Below, piece after piece: positions 43,866-52,183 of a stretch of DNA of 64,000 nucleotides. This DNA comes from Sphingoaurantiacus capsulatus (GTDB taxonomy: Bacteria > Pseudomonadota > Alphaproteobacteria > Sphingomonadales > Sphingomonadaceae). The translations under genes were made by a program, and so were the position numbers. Where the stretch lies: NCBI RefSeq assembly GCF_042648405.1, contig NZ_JBHRXV010000006.1, forward strand, positions 1 to 64,000, in the 5' to 3' direction. Each line of letters begins with the position of its first letter. Position 1 is the first letter of the stretch. Below the pieces are notes generated by a model. It did not search any database and had not been told where the DNA came from. It worked only from the letters and a program-made list of their open reading frames with translations.

Positions 43866-44002
43866 CACAGACTATATGGGATGGCGGACTGAATCGTTCC
43901 ATGCACGGCCAAGACGATCGAGAGCGTCCCCTCCCCTCCCAGGGGAGGCACAGGGTGAGGTCGACGGCCCGACCGGGTTCTGTGCCCCTCATCATCCACA
44001 AT

Positions 44003-44071
44003 CGTCATACCGGCGAAAGCCGGTATCCAGACCGAACGTGGAACTGGATACCGGCTTTCGCCGGTATGACG
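44003..44071. repeat. Inverted palindromic repeat pair, type B
   Basis: Arms 44003-44030 and 44044-44071 are perfect 28-bp inverted copies (CATACCGGCGAAAGCCGGTA within each) with a 13-bp spacer, the tightest pair in the window. It lies in the 294-bp gap between the exonuclease and the GST gene (43866-44159); the rest of the gap has weaker G-rich inverted segments and no gene. Confidence 0.93.
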
Positions 44072-44159
44072 GGATCTTTGGAACGCGTTCGCGGCGGAGC
44101 ATCGGGCCCAACGCGCAACTCCGCCTTGGCCTTCTCCTGCGAGGGGAGAAAAGATGGCG

Positions 44160-44789
44160 TCACCCGGCTGGTTGTGCCGGCATCAGCGCGTCGTCCAGTT
44201 CGTTCGCTCGCGCCATCGCCGGGCGGGTCTGCAGTCGCGCCCAATAGGCCTCGAACGCCGGGCGCTTGTCGATCGAGCCGAACATCAGGCCCCAGCCGAT
44301 CTGCGATCCGAAATAGACGTCGGCGGCGGTGAAGCGGTCGCCCGCCACATAATCGCTCTTCGACAGCGCATGTTCGAGCGCCGCCATCACGTCGTCGAAA
44401 TTGCCGTAGCCGGCCATCGCCTTCTTGTCGTCGGGCACGTCCCAGCCCATCGACTTGTTGGTCACCGCCGATTCGACCGGGCCGGCGGCGAAGAACATCC
44501 AGCGATAATAAGCGGCGGCCTCCGGCGTGCCCGGCTCGGGCGCGAGGCCGGCTTCGGGGAAGGCATCGGCGAGATAGGCGCAGATCGCCGCGCCCTCGGT
44601 GACGACGGCGTCGCCATGCTTGATCGCCGGCACCTTGCCCATCGGATTGACCGCCAGATAGTCGGGCGCCTTCATCGTCGTGCCATAGTCGAGCACCTCG
44701 GTTCGGTAGGGCTGGCCCACCTCCTCGAGCATCCAGCGCACGATCCGGCCGCGCGACATCGGGTTGGTGTAGAAAATCAGGTCAGCCAT
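44160..44789 (-). CDS. Glutathione S-transferase family protein
   Basis: A 209-residue GST: N-terminal domain MADLIFYTNPMSRGRIVRWM, NPMGKVPAIKHGDAVVTEGA (cis-Pro and the glutathione-binding E-G/A pair), and C-terminal helices with the capping motif VAGDRFTAADVYFGSQIGW. It is cytosolic; the substrate is unknown and it is not closely similar to the GST at 13844-14500. ATG 44789 is chosen as the family start; an extension to 44864 lacks support. It is divergent from the Lhr-Core helicase with a 78-bp gap. Confidence 0.9.
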   Translation of the reverse strand: MADLIFYTNPMSRGRIVRWMLEEVGQPYRTEVLDYGTTMKAPDYLAVNPMGKVPAIKHGDAVVTEGAAICAYLADAFPEAGLAPEPGTPEAAAYYRWMFFAAGPVESAVTNKSMGWDVPDDKKAMAGYGNFDDVMAALEHALSKSDYVAGDRFTAADVYFGSQIGWGLMFGSIDKRPAFEAYWARLQTRPAMARANELDDALMPAQPAG

Positions 44790-44867
44790 CGCGAATCTCC
44801 CCAAGCTTTGTTCCCGGTTCGTACTATTATGTTGCCGGGCGCGAGAGTCGAGCGTTAGCGTCATTCG

Positions 44868-47288
44868 ATGGTCGAATCCGTGACACCGCCCGCAATCGTC
44901 GCCGAATGGCTCGCGTCACGCGGCTGGTCGCTGCGGCGGCATCAGGCGGAGATGCTGGCGGCGGGCGCGGACGGCAGCCACGCGCTGCTGGTGGCGCCGA
45001 CCGGCGCGGGCAAGACGCTCGCCGGCTTCCTGCCGACCTTGGCAGAACTGATCGCCAACCCGTCCGAGGACCGCCTCCACACCATTTACGTCTCGCCGCT
45101 GAAGGCGCTCGCCGTCGATGTGCAGCGAAACCTGCTCACCCCGATCACCGAGATGGGCCTCCCCATCCGCGTCGAGACCCGCACCGGCGACACCCCGTCC
45201 GACCGCAAGGCCCGCCAGCGCGAGCGGCCGCCGCAGATCCTGCTCACCACGCCTGAATCGCTGTCGCTGCTGGTCAGCTACCCCGACAGTTTCGAGCTGC
45301 TGAAGAATGTCAGTACCATCATCATCGACGAAATCCACGCCTTCGCCAACGGCAAGCGCGGCGACCTGCTCAATCTCGCGATGGCGCGCATGCAGGCGAT
45401 CAATCCGCGCCTGCGCCGCGTCGGCCTGTCGGCGACCATCGCCGATCCGGAGGCTTATCAGGGCTGGCTCGCCCCCGACGCCGATGCCGAAAGCGTGCGG
45501 CTGGTGCAGGGCGACCCCGGCGAGGAACCGCATATCGGCGTGCTGGTGCCCGAAGGCCGCATCCCTTGGGCCGGCCACACCGGCCTCCACGCCGCGCGCG
45601 AGGTCTACAAGCTCATCGCGCAGCACAAGCTCACCATCGTCTTCGTCAACACCCGCTCGGTCGCCGAGCTGACCTTCCGCGACCTGTGGAACGTCAACGA
45701 CGATGCGCTGCCCATCGGCATCCACCACGGCAGCCTCGCGCCCGAGGCGCGGCGCAAGACCGAGGCGGCGATGGCGGCGGGCAAGCTCCGCGCCATCGTC
45801 GCCACCGCCAGCCTCGACCTCGGCCTCGACTGGGGCGACGTCGACCTCGTCGTGCAGATGGGCGCGCCCAAGGGCTCGTCGCGGCTGCTCCAGCGCATCG
45901 GCCGCGCCAATCACCGGATGGACGAGGCGTCGAAGGCGGTGATCGTACCGGGCAATCGCTTCGAATATCTGGAGGCCGTCGCCGCGGTCGACGCGGTCGA
46001 GGAGCATGAGCTCGACCAGGAATATTTCCGCCCCGGCAGCTACGACGTGCTCGCCCAGCATCTGATGGGCGTCGCCTGCGCCGCGCCGTTCGAGGCGGAC
46101 GCGATGTATCACGAGATAAGGTCGAGCGCGCCCTATGCCGGCCTGCCGCGCGCGATGTTCGACAAGACGCTGAGTTTCGTCGAGAACGGCGGCTACGCGC
46201 TGCGCGCCTATGACCGCTTCAAACGGCTGACGCTTCAGAGCGACGGCCTCTACCGCGTCAGCCACCCGCGCCTCGCCCACCAGCACCGCCTCAACGCCGG
46301 CGTCATCGTCGAGGCGGCGATGATGAACGTGGTGCTCGGCCGCCGCCGCGGGCGGCGGTTGGGGCAGGTCGAGGAGTGGTTCGGGTCGCAGCTCCGCGTC
46401 GGCGACAGCTTCATGTTCGCCGGACAGACGCTCGAGGTGACCGGCTTCGACGCCGCCGACATCAACGTGACGCTCAGCCGGGGCGATCCGCGCGTCCCCA
46501 TGTACGCCGGCGCACGCCAGCCGCTCACCACCAACCTCGCCGACCGGGTGCAGCGGCTGATGTCGACCCCGACCGAATGGGATCGCATGCCGCCCGACGT
46601 GCATGAATGGCTGCAGCTTCAACAGGAGAAGTCGCAGCTCCCCGCCCCCGGCATGCTGCTCGTCGAGACCTTCGAGCGCGACAATCGCCATTACATCGTC
46701 ATCTACGGCTTCGAGGGGCGCAACGCCCACCAGACGCTAGGCATGCTGATGACGCAGCGCATGGAGCGCGCCGGGCTGAAGCCGCTGGGCTTCGTCGGGT
46801 CGGACTATGTGCTGTCCTGCTGGTCCTTGGAGCCGGTGACTGACCCCAAGCCCCTGCTCTCCCCCGAGGTGCTGGAGGACGAGCTGGCCGAATGGATGGC
46901 CGCCTCCCCCTTCCTCAAGAAGTCCTTCCGCGAGGTGGCGATCATCGCCGGGCTGATCGAGCGCCAGCATCCGGGCAAGCGCAAGACGGGTGCGCAGGTC
47001 AGCTTCTCGTCGGACCTGATCTACGACGTGCTGAAAAAGTATGAGCCCGACCATCTGCTGATCCAGGCGGCGTGGGCCGACGCGCAGACCCGCCTGTCGG
47101 ACATTGCGCGCCTGACCAGCCTGCTCGAACGCTCACAGCATTCGCTGGTCCACCGCACGCTCGACCGGGTGTCGCCGCTGGCGGTGCCGATCCTGCTCGA
47201 TCTCGGGCGGCAGCGCGTGCAGGGCGAGGCGACCGACGACGCGCTGCTGATCGAGGCCGATGCGATCATCGCCGAGGCGATGGAATGA
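44868..47288 (+). CDS. Lhr-Core type DEXH helicase (ligase-associated DNA damage response)
   Basis: An 806-residue superfamily 2 helicase. Walker A is LVAPTGAGKTLAGFLP (Lys49), the DEIH box is IIIDEIHAFANGKRGDLL (Asp154), motif III is VGLSATIADPEAY, and motif VI is LLQRIGRANHRMDEASKAV. The winged-helix and C-terminal Lhr-Core domains follow (LRVGDSFMFAGQTLEVTGFD). It is a 3'-5' ssDNA translocase that works with LigC, the MBL exonuclease and PdeM. It is followed by PdeM after 51 bp, in the same direction. Confidence 0.93.
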   Translation: MVESVTPPAIVAEWLASRGWSLRRHQAEMLAAGADGSHALLVAPTGAGKTLAGFLPTLAELIANPSEDRLHTIYVSPLKALAVDVQRNLLTPITEMGLPIRVETRTGDTPSDRKARQRERPPQILLTTPESLSLLVSYPDSFELLKNVSTIIIDEIHAFANGKRGDLLNLAMARMQAINPRLRRVGLSATIADPEAYQGWLAPDADAESVRLVQGDPGEEPHIGVLVPEGRIPWAGHTGLHAAREVYKLIAQHKLTIVFVNTRSVAELTFRDLWNVNDDALPIGIHHGSLAPEARRKTEAAMAAGKLRAIVATASLDLGLDWGDVDLVVQMGAPKGSSRLLQRIGRANHRMDEASKAVIVPGNRFEYLEAVAAVDAVEEHELDQEYFRPGSYDVLAQHLMGVACAAPFEADAMYHEIRSSAPYAGLPRAMFDKTLSFVENGGYALRAYDRFKRLTLQSDGLYRVSHPRLAHQHRLNAGVIVEAAMMNVVLGRRRGRRLGQVEEWFGSQLRVGDSFMFAGQTLEVTGFDAADINVTLSRGDPRVPMYAGARQPLTTNLADRVQRLMSTPTEWDRMPPDVHEWLQLQQEKSQLPAPGMLLVETFERDNRHYIVIYGFEGRNAHQTLGMLMTQRMERAGLKPLGFVGSDYVLSCWSLEPVTDPKPLLSPEVLEDELAEWMAASPFLKKSFREVAIIAGLIERQHPGKRKTGAQVSFSSDLIYDVLKKYEPDHLLIQAAWADAQTRLSDIARLTSLLERSQHSLVHRTLDRVSPLAVPILLDLGRQRVQGEATDDALLIEADAIIAEAME

Positions 47289-47339
47289 TGCGACGCCGCG
47301 CCGCTTCCCCGCGCGCATCCCGCCGCCTATAGACGGCCC

Positions 47340-48008
47340 ATGGTGGGTGTTTCCGTTATGTTCGGCGACCACGGCTTCGTGCCGTTAACCGACGCGGCCT
47401 TGTTCTGGCCGGCGCGCCGGGCGCTGCTCGTCGCCGACCTGCACTTCGAGAAAGCAAGCTGGTTCGCCTCGTTCGGGCAGCTGCTGCCGCCCTATGACAG
47501 CGTCGAAACGCTGGCGCGGCTCGACGCGCTCGTCACCGCGACCGGTGCGACCGAACTCTGGTGCCTCGGCGACAGCTTCCACGACACCAAGGGCGTTGAG
47601 CGCATGCCGGCGCGGGCCCGCGACACGCTAGATCGGCTGACGGCGGCGCTCGACTGGACCTGGGTGGTCGGCAACCACGACCCCGGCCTCGACGCGAGTC
47701 TGGGCGGCCGCGTCGTCGACGAGATCGAGGTCGATGGCGTCATGCTGCGCCACGAAGCGGAGGCGAACGAGACCCGCCCCGAAATCTCCGGGCACTTCCA
47801 CCCCAAGCTCCGCATCACCGTGCGCGGCCGCCGCATCTCGCGCCGCTGCTTCGTGCATACCGACCGCAAGATCGTCCTGCCCGCCTTCGGCGCGCTCACC
47901 GGAGGCCTCGACGCCGCCGACCCCGCGATCATCCGCGCGGTCGGCCGCCCGGCGCAGGCGCTGGTACCGACCGCCGATCGCCTCCTGAAATTTCCGCTGG
48001 CGGCTTAG
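47340..48008 (+). CDS. pdeM: Ligase-associated endonuclease/phosphoesterase PdeM
   Basis: A 222-residue calcineurin-like metallophosphoesterase. Metal-binding motifs are LLVADLHFEKASW (Asp33, His35), LWCLGDSFHD, WTWVVGNHDPG, VMLRHEAEAN and ISGHFHPKLRI, the standard D-x-H / GD / GNHD / H / GHxH set. It is the Mn-dependent phosphoesterase partner of Lhr-Core. It lies immediately downstream of the helicase and is probably co-transcribed. An ATG at 47358 is an alternative start. A type A repeat follows the gene. Confidence 0.92.
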   Translation: MVGVSVMFGDHGFVPLTDAALFWPARRALLVADLHFEKASWFASFGQLLPPYDSVETLARLDALVTATGATELWCLGDSFHDTKGVERMPARARDTLDRLTAALDWTWVVGNHDPGLDASLGGRVVDEIEVDGVMLRHEAEANETRPEISGHFHPKLRITVRGRRISRRCFVHTDRKIVLPAFGALTGGLDAADPAIIRAVGRPAQALVPTADRLLKFPLAA

Positions 48009-48013
48009 TTTTT

Positions 48014-48112
48014 CGTCGTCCCCGCGCAGGCGGGGATCCAGTCCATCAAGGAATCTGCCAGCTTCGCTGGCGCCTATTTTCGTGCTGGATCCCCGCCTTC
48101 GCGGGGATGACG
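48014..48112. repeat. Inverted palindromic repeat pair, type A, with internal hairpin
   Basis: The left arm (48014-48041) contains GTCCCCGCGCAGGCGGGG and the right arm (48085-48112) its inverse; between them GCCAGCTTCGCTGGC (48057-48071) forms a local hairpin. Same family as 18894-18975 and 25907-26010. It lies after pdeM and before the convergent Crp/Fnr gene. Confidence 0.9.
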
Positions 48113-48178
48113 GGTTGGGGCTGAGCCGGCTTTCGTCACCCCCACCCTTACGGGCGGAAGTGACGGTCGCAGGGAACC

Positions 48179-48874
48179 CTAACCAAAGCTGCCGGGCAGC
48201 AGCCGCTGGAAGGTATCGCGCACCTTCCAGTAACATTCGCAGCTCGCCGCCTCGAGGCCGGCGCGGTCGAGCACGGTGATGACGCCGCGGCTGTAGCGGA
48301 TCAGGCCCGCCGCCTGCAGCGTGCGCGCCACGACGGTGATCGTCGGGCGGCCGACGCCGAGCATGTCGGCGAGATATTCATGGGTCAGCGCCACCGTCTC
48401 GCCGTCGCCGCAGCGGTCGAGACACATCAGGATCCAGCGCGCGAGGCGCACTTCGGCCGGATGGCTGGTGTTGCAGGCGACCGACTGGAAGATCAGCGTC
48501 GCGAAGGCATGGTTGAACGCCATGACGACGCGGCGGAAGCTGGGGCTTTCCTCCCAGATTTCCATGAACGGTGCCACCGGCATGAACTTGGCGCCGCCGG
48601 GCAACTGCACCACGGCGCGGTTGTAGCTGATCCGGTCGCCGAGCAGGCAGTTGATCGCGACGATGCCTTCGCAGCCGACGGCGCCGGTTTCGACACTGCC
48701 GCCGTCTTCCTGCAGCGAGACCAGCGAGACGATGCCGCCGGTCGGGAAATAGACATGGTCGATCAGCGCGCCGACCTCGAAGAGCACACGGCCCCGATCG
48801 AGGTGCACCTCCTTCAGATGTGGCGTCAGCCGGTCACGGTCATGCGGCGTCAGCGCCGCGAGCAAGCGGTTCAT
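48179..48874 (-). CDS. Crp/Fnr family transcriptional regulator (copy 1)
   Basis: A 231-residue regulator with an N-terminal cNMP-binding-like beta barrel (RGRVLFEVGALIDHVYFPTG, VGCEGIVAINCLLG) and a C-terminal winged helix (LTHEYLADMLGVGRPTITVV). It ends in an unusual Cys-rich helix EAASCECYWKVRDTFQRLL. The key cAMP-binding Arg/Ser of Crp is not obvious, so the ligand is unknown. A paralogue of the same length lies 224 bp upstream on the same strand (49099-49794). The two probably arose by duplication. Confidence 0.9.
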   Translation of the reverse strand: MNRLLAALTPHDRDRLTPHLKEVHLDRGRVLFEVGALIDHVYFPTGGIVSLVSLQEDGGSVETGAVGCEGIVAINCLLGDRISYNRAVVQLPGGAKFMPVAPFMEIWEESPSFRRVVMAFNHAFATLIFQSVACNTSHPAEVRLARWILMCLDRCGDGETVALTHEYLADMLGVGRPTITVVARTLQAAGLIRYSRGVITVLDRAGLEAASCECYWKVRDTFQRLLPGSFG

Positions 48875-49098
48875 ATCCTTCCGGCGGCGCAGGTCGCACC
48901 GCTCCCGTTATGAGCGCCCCACGCGCAAGCGTAACGACCTTTGCCGTTGAAAGTTCGATCGTGCTGAATGGTCTTCCCCCGCACCATACCGCAACAAAAA
49001 CACAGATTTTGTATCGCCCCCGATCTGGATTTTCTGTCGCCTAGCAGACAGAAGCCACAAGCTTTTTTTGCGGGAACGCGGGCAGTTGCGACGAACCG

Positions 49099-49794
49099 TT
49101 AGCGGCGGGCGTGGGGGAGCAGCCGGTCGTAGACACGACGTACGCGTCCGTAGCAGTCGCAGCAGGCCTCCTCGAGGCCTTCGCGGTCGACGATGGTGAT
49201 GCCTTCGCGTGCCGATCTGATCAGCCCGGCGGTCTGCAAAGTGCCGGTGACGACGGTCACCGTCGGCCGCCCCACGCCGAGCAGGCGACCAAGCATGCCG
49301 CTGTCGGCGGGCAGCGGCCCGGTCATGCCGGTGCGGTCGACGCACATCAGCAGCCAGCGGGACAGCCGCGCCTCGCTGCTGTGCGAAGCACTGCACAGCG
49401 CCGATTGCGCCATCTGCGCCGCATAGGCCTGGACGTAGGCGCCAAGCAGCCGGCGGAAGGCATGGCTGCGGTCGTGCAGCGCGCTCACCGCCTTCGCCGG
49501 CAGCACCGCGATCTGGCCGGAGAGCTGCACCACCGCCCGCTCGAACGGCCGGTCATCGCCGATCAGCGCGGTCGCCGACACCACCCCTTCCCGCCCGATC
49601 GTGGCGGTCTCGACCGCCGGGCCGGCATCCTGCTCAGCGCTATGGGCGACGACCGCATCATAAGGAAAATAGGCGTGGTCGAGCGGTTCGTCGGCCTCGT
49701 GAAGGACGTGGCCGCTGTCGAAATGCTCGACGCGCAGATCGGTGGTCAGGGCGTCATGGTCTGCGGGATCGAGAGCGGCGAGGATGTGGTTCAT
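49099..49794 (-). CDS. Crp/Fnr family transcriptional regulator (copy 2)
   Basis: A 231-residue paralogue of the preceding gene with the same layout: sensor barrel (SGHVLHEADEPLDHAYFPYD, IGREGVVSATALIG), winged helix LGRLLGVGRPTVTVVTGTLQ and a Cys-bearing tail EEACCDCYGRVRRVYDRLL. ATG 49794 follows AGGAGGGG; a longer frame to 49839 is not supported. The two copies diverge in the sensor half more than in the DNA-binding half, which suggests shared target sites but different input. Neither has a clear Fe-S cysteine cluster of the Fnr type in the N-terminus. Confidence 0.9.
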   Translation of the reverse strand: MNHILAALDPADHDALTTDLRVEHFDSGHVLHEADEPLDHAYFPYDAVVAHSAEQDAGPAVETATIGREGVVSATALIGDDRPFERAVVQLSGQIAVLPAKAVSALHDRSHAFRRLLGAYVQAYAAQMAQSALCSASHSSEARLSRWLLMCVDRTGMTGPLPADSGMLGRLLGVGRPTVTVVTGTLQTAGLIRSAREGITIVDREGLEEACCDCYGRVRRVYDRLLPHARR

Positions 49795-49948
49795 GCCCCT
49801 CCTGCGGAGGTGAGAGACGCGACAAAACGGGGCGGCCACCTCCCGCCTTTGGGCGCGAGGCGAAGCAACAGCGAACTAGCCTGTGTTAAGGTCCGGTTCA
49901 GATACGCGAACCGTGTAAAAAGCGCGGCGAACCGTTTTGTTCCGCCGG

Positions 49949-50572
49949 CTAAATGACCTCGGTAACATAATGATGCCACATGAAAACCGCGGCAGCGCCG
50001 CGGTGCGGGCGCCACTTTTCCGCGATCTCGCGGGTCTGCTTTTCGCTCGGCTTGCCATCGAGCCCCATGACCCGCCCGGTTTCGATCTGCACGGCAAGGT
50101 CGCCCGCCGGCCAGATGTCGGCGCGGCCTTCGGCAAACAGCAGATAAACCTCCGCCGACCAGCGGCCGATGCCGTTGACGCGGGTCAGCAGCGTGATCGC
50201 CTCTTCGTCGTCCTGCGGCAGCGCCGCGAAATCGAGGTCGCCGCCCACCACCAGCCCGGCGAGGCTGCGGCCATAGCTCGCCTTCTGGCGGGACAGGCCG
50301 GCGGCGCGCAGCGCGTCGTCGTCGAGCGCCAGCAGCCGCAGCGGATCGCTGATGCCGCCGACCGCGGCGTCGACCTTTTTCCAGATCGCGTCGGCGGCTT
50401 TGACCGACACCTGCTGGCCGACGATCGTGCGCAGCAGCGTAGCGTAGCCCCGGTCGCGCAGCCGCGGCTCCGGATAGCCGGCCCGCGCGACCGCCTCGCG
50501 CATGCGCGGCTCGATCGCCGCGATGGCGTCGAGCCCCTCGCGCAACTTTTCGCTACTCAGCCCCATCGCCAC
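49949..50572 (-). CDS. DNA-3-methyladenine glycosylase II (AlkA-like)
   Basis: A 207-residue HhH-GPD glycosylase. It has YATLLRTIVGQQVSVKAADA, the helix-hairpin-helix VNGIGRWSAEVYLLFAEGR (residues 132-150) and the catalytic Asp158 in WPAGDLAVQI. It removes alkylated bases to start base-excision repair. It is one more DNA-repair gene near the LigC/Lhr set, but in a different transcription unit. It is followed by the divergent ferredoxin gene. Confidence 0.92.
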   Translation of the reverse strand: MAMGLSSEKLREGLDAIAAIEPRMREAVARAGYPEPRLRDRGYATLLRTIVGQQVSVKAADAIWKKVDAAVGGISDPLRLLALDDDALRAAGLSRQKASYGRSLAGLVVGGDLDFAALPQDDEEAITLLTRVNGIGRWSAEVYLLFAEGRADIWPAGDLAVQIETGRVMGLDGKPSEKQTREIAEKWRPHRGAAAVFMWHHYVTEVI

Positions 50573-50638
50573 GCCCGCTTGATTTCAAGAGCCGTGGCTA
50601 ATAGGCGCTACGGGTCCATCCGTCGACCGGGAGCCAAC

Positions 50639-50956
50639 ATGCCGAAGCTGACCATCGTGAACCGCGCAGGGGAAGAGTCCACGATCGAGGCGCAGACCGG
50701 TCTGTCGGTGATGGAAAATATCCGTGACGCCGGCTTCGACGAGCTGCTCGCGCTCTGCGGCGGTTGCTGCTCCTGCGCGACCTGCCACATCCAGATCGAC
50801 GCCGACTGGACCGACGTCGTCGGCGGCCCCAACGGCGACGAGGACGATCTGCTCGACAGCTCGGACCACCGCAACGCCGCCTCGCGCCTGTCCTGCCAGG
50901 TCGAGATGACCGACGCGCTCGACGGCCTCAAGGTCATCATCGCGCCGGAGGACTAA
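50639..50956 (+). CDS. 2Fe-2S ferredoxin (adrenodoxin type)
   Basis: A 105-residue ferredoxin. The cluster motif CX5CX2C is in LLALCGGCCSCATCHIQID, with the fourth ligand in RLSCQVEMTD; an extra Cys (CGGCC) occurs where Ala is more common. It starts MPKLTIVNRAGEESTIEA. It transfers electrons to partners such as cytochromes P450 or Fe-S assembly proteins; no partner reductase is adjacent. It is divergent from the glycosylase gene. Confidence 0.93.
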   Translation: MPKLTIVNRAGEESTIEAQTGLSVMENIRDAGFDELLALCGGCCSCATCHIQIDADWTDVVGGPNGDEDDLLDSSDHRNAASRLSCQVEMTDALDGLKVIIAPED

Positions 50957-51034
50957 GGTCTTAGCCTCGCCGACAAAACGGTTCGTCGCACACCGACTGT
51001 CGCCATCGCGCCACATCGGGGCTAATAGCTCTCA

Positions 51035-52183
51035 ATGGCGTTGACCGGCCTCCGCACCGAAAGCTTCTTCTCCGACAAGAACCGTGCGTTCTGGATTCTC
51101 CAGGGCGGCGGCTGGGGTGCCTATTTCGTGCTGCGCGGCCTCGGCGGCCTCGCCAACAAGATGGGCCTGACCTTCATCCTGCCCACCTTCGTCGTCACCC
51201 TTACCGGCTTCTCGCTGACCCTGCTGATGGCCGCCGCCTTCCGGCGCATCATCCGCATGAAGCCGATCTGGATGTGGCCGCTCACCCTCCTCATCCTCGG
51301 CACCGCGGCGCTGCTCTTCTCGGTGATCGAGGTGCGGTTCCACGCCTGGCTGTACGAGCCCGGCTGGAATCCGGTCGGCATCGAATTCTTCGGCGCCATC
51401 CTGCTCGACCTGTCGGTGCTCGGTGCCTGGACCGCGCTCTACTACGGTATCAATTATTATCTGCTGCTGTCGGCGCAGTCCGAACGCATGCTGAAGGTGG
51501 CGGCGCAGGCCAACGCGGCGCAGCTGGCGATGCTGCGCTATCAGCTCAATCCGCATTTCCTGTTCAACACGCTCAATTCAATCTCCACGCTGGTGCTGCT
51601 GAAGCAGACCGAGCGGGCGAACGCCATGCTGTCGCGGCTCTCCTCTTTCCTCCGCTACAGCCTCGTCGGCGACCCGACGCAGATGGTCAGCGTGGCGCAG
51701 GAGGTGGAGGCGCTGCGCCAATATCTCGATATCGAGCGCATGCGGTTCGAGCAGCGGCTGCGCTTCACCGTCACCGTCGATCCCCGCGCCACGCAGGGTC
51801 AGGTTCCGTCGCTGCTGCTGCAGCCGCTCGTTGAAAACGCGATCAAATATGCCGTCACGCCGATGGAGGAAGGCGCCGACATCGCGCTCGATGCCCGCGT
51901 GGTCAGCGACCGCCTCGTCATCACCCTCACCGACACCGGGCCGGGACTGAATGACACGGCGCCGAAACTCAACTCGTCTTCAGGGGTTGGACTGGCGAAC
52001 ATCAGGGATCGTCTCGCTCAGGCCTATGGCTCAGATCACCGCTTCGAACTCGGCCCCAACCAGCCGACGGGCCTCATCGTGACGATCGACATTCCCTACC
52101 TGCCGGGTCTCGGCGCTGGCGCCCCGTTGGGCGACGGCCGGCCCGCAGCCAGCGCCGCGGCGCAGAAGGAGATTACCCCGTGA
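51035..52183 (+). CDS. Sensor histidine kinase, LytS-like
   Basis: A 382-residue membrane kinase. Four N-terminal helices (e.g. LTFILPTFVVTLTGFSLTLL, GAILLDLSVLGAWTALYYGI) precede the HisKA_5TM-type phosphorylation site LNPHFLFNTLNSISTL (His174) and the ATPase region LLLQPLVENAIKYAV and VVSDRLVITLTDTGPGL. The response regulator starts with GTG overlapping this stop, so the two are a two-component pair. Signal unknown. The kinase is of the LytS/histidine kinase domain group with LytTR partner. Confidence 0.92.
   Translation: MALTGLRTESFFSDKNRAFWILQGGGWGAYFVLRGLGGLANKMGLTFILPTFVVTLTGFSLTLLMAAAFRRIIRMKPIWMWPLTLLILGTAALLFSVIEVRFHAWLYEPGWNPVGIEFFGAILLDLSVLGAWTALYYGINYYLLLSAQSERMLKVAAQANAAQLAMLRYQLNPHFLFNTLNSISTLVLLKQTERANAMLSRLSSFLRYSLVGDPTQMVSVAQEVEALRQYLDIERMRFEQRLRFTVTVDPRATQGQVPSLLLQPLVENAIKYAVTPMEEGADIALDARVVSDRLVITLTDTGPGLNDTAPKLNSSSGVGLANIRDRLAQAYGSDHRFELGPNQPTGLIVTIDIPYLPGLGAGAPLGDGRPAASAAAQKEITP

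Noticed and set aside
44916..46730. 604-codon minus-strand frame opposite the Lhr-Core helicase
   Set aside because: No family features; the plus strand carries every helicase motif.
48179..49794. Calling either Crp/Fnr protein FNR (oxygen sensor)
   Set aside because: The N-terminal cysteine cluster of FNR is absent; the cysteines seen are at the C-terminus.
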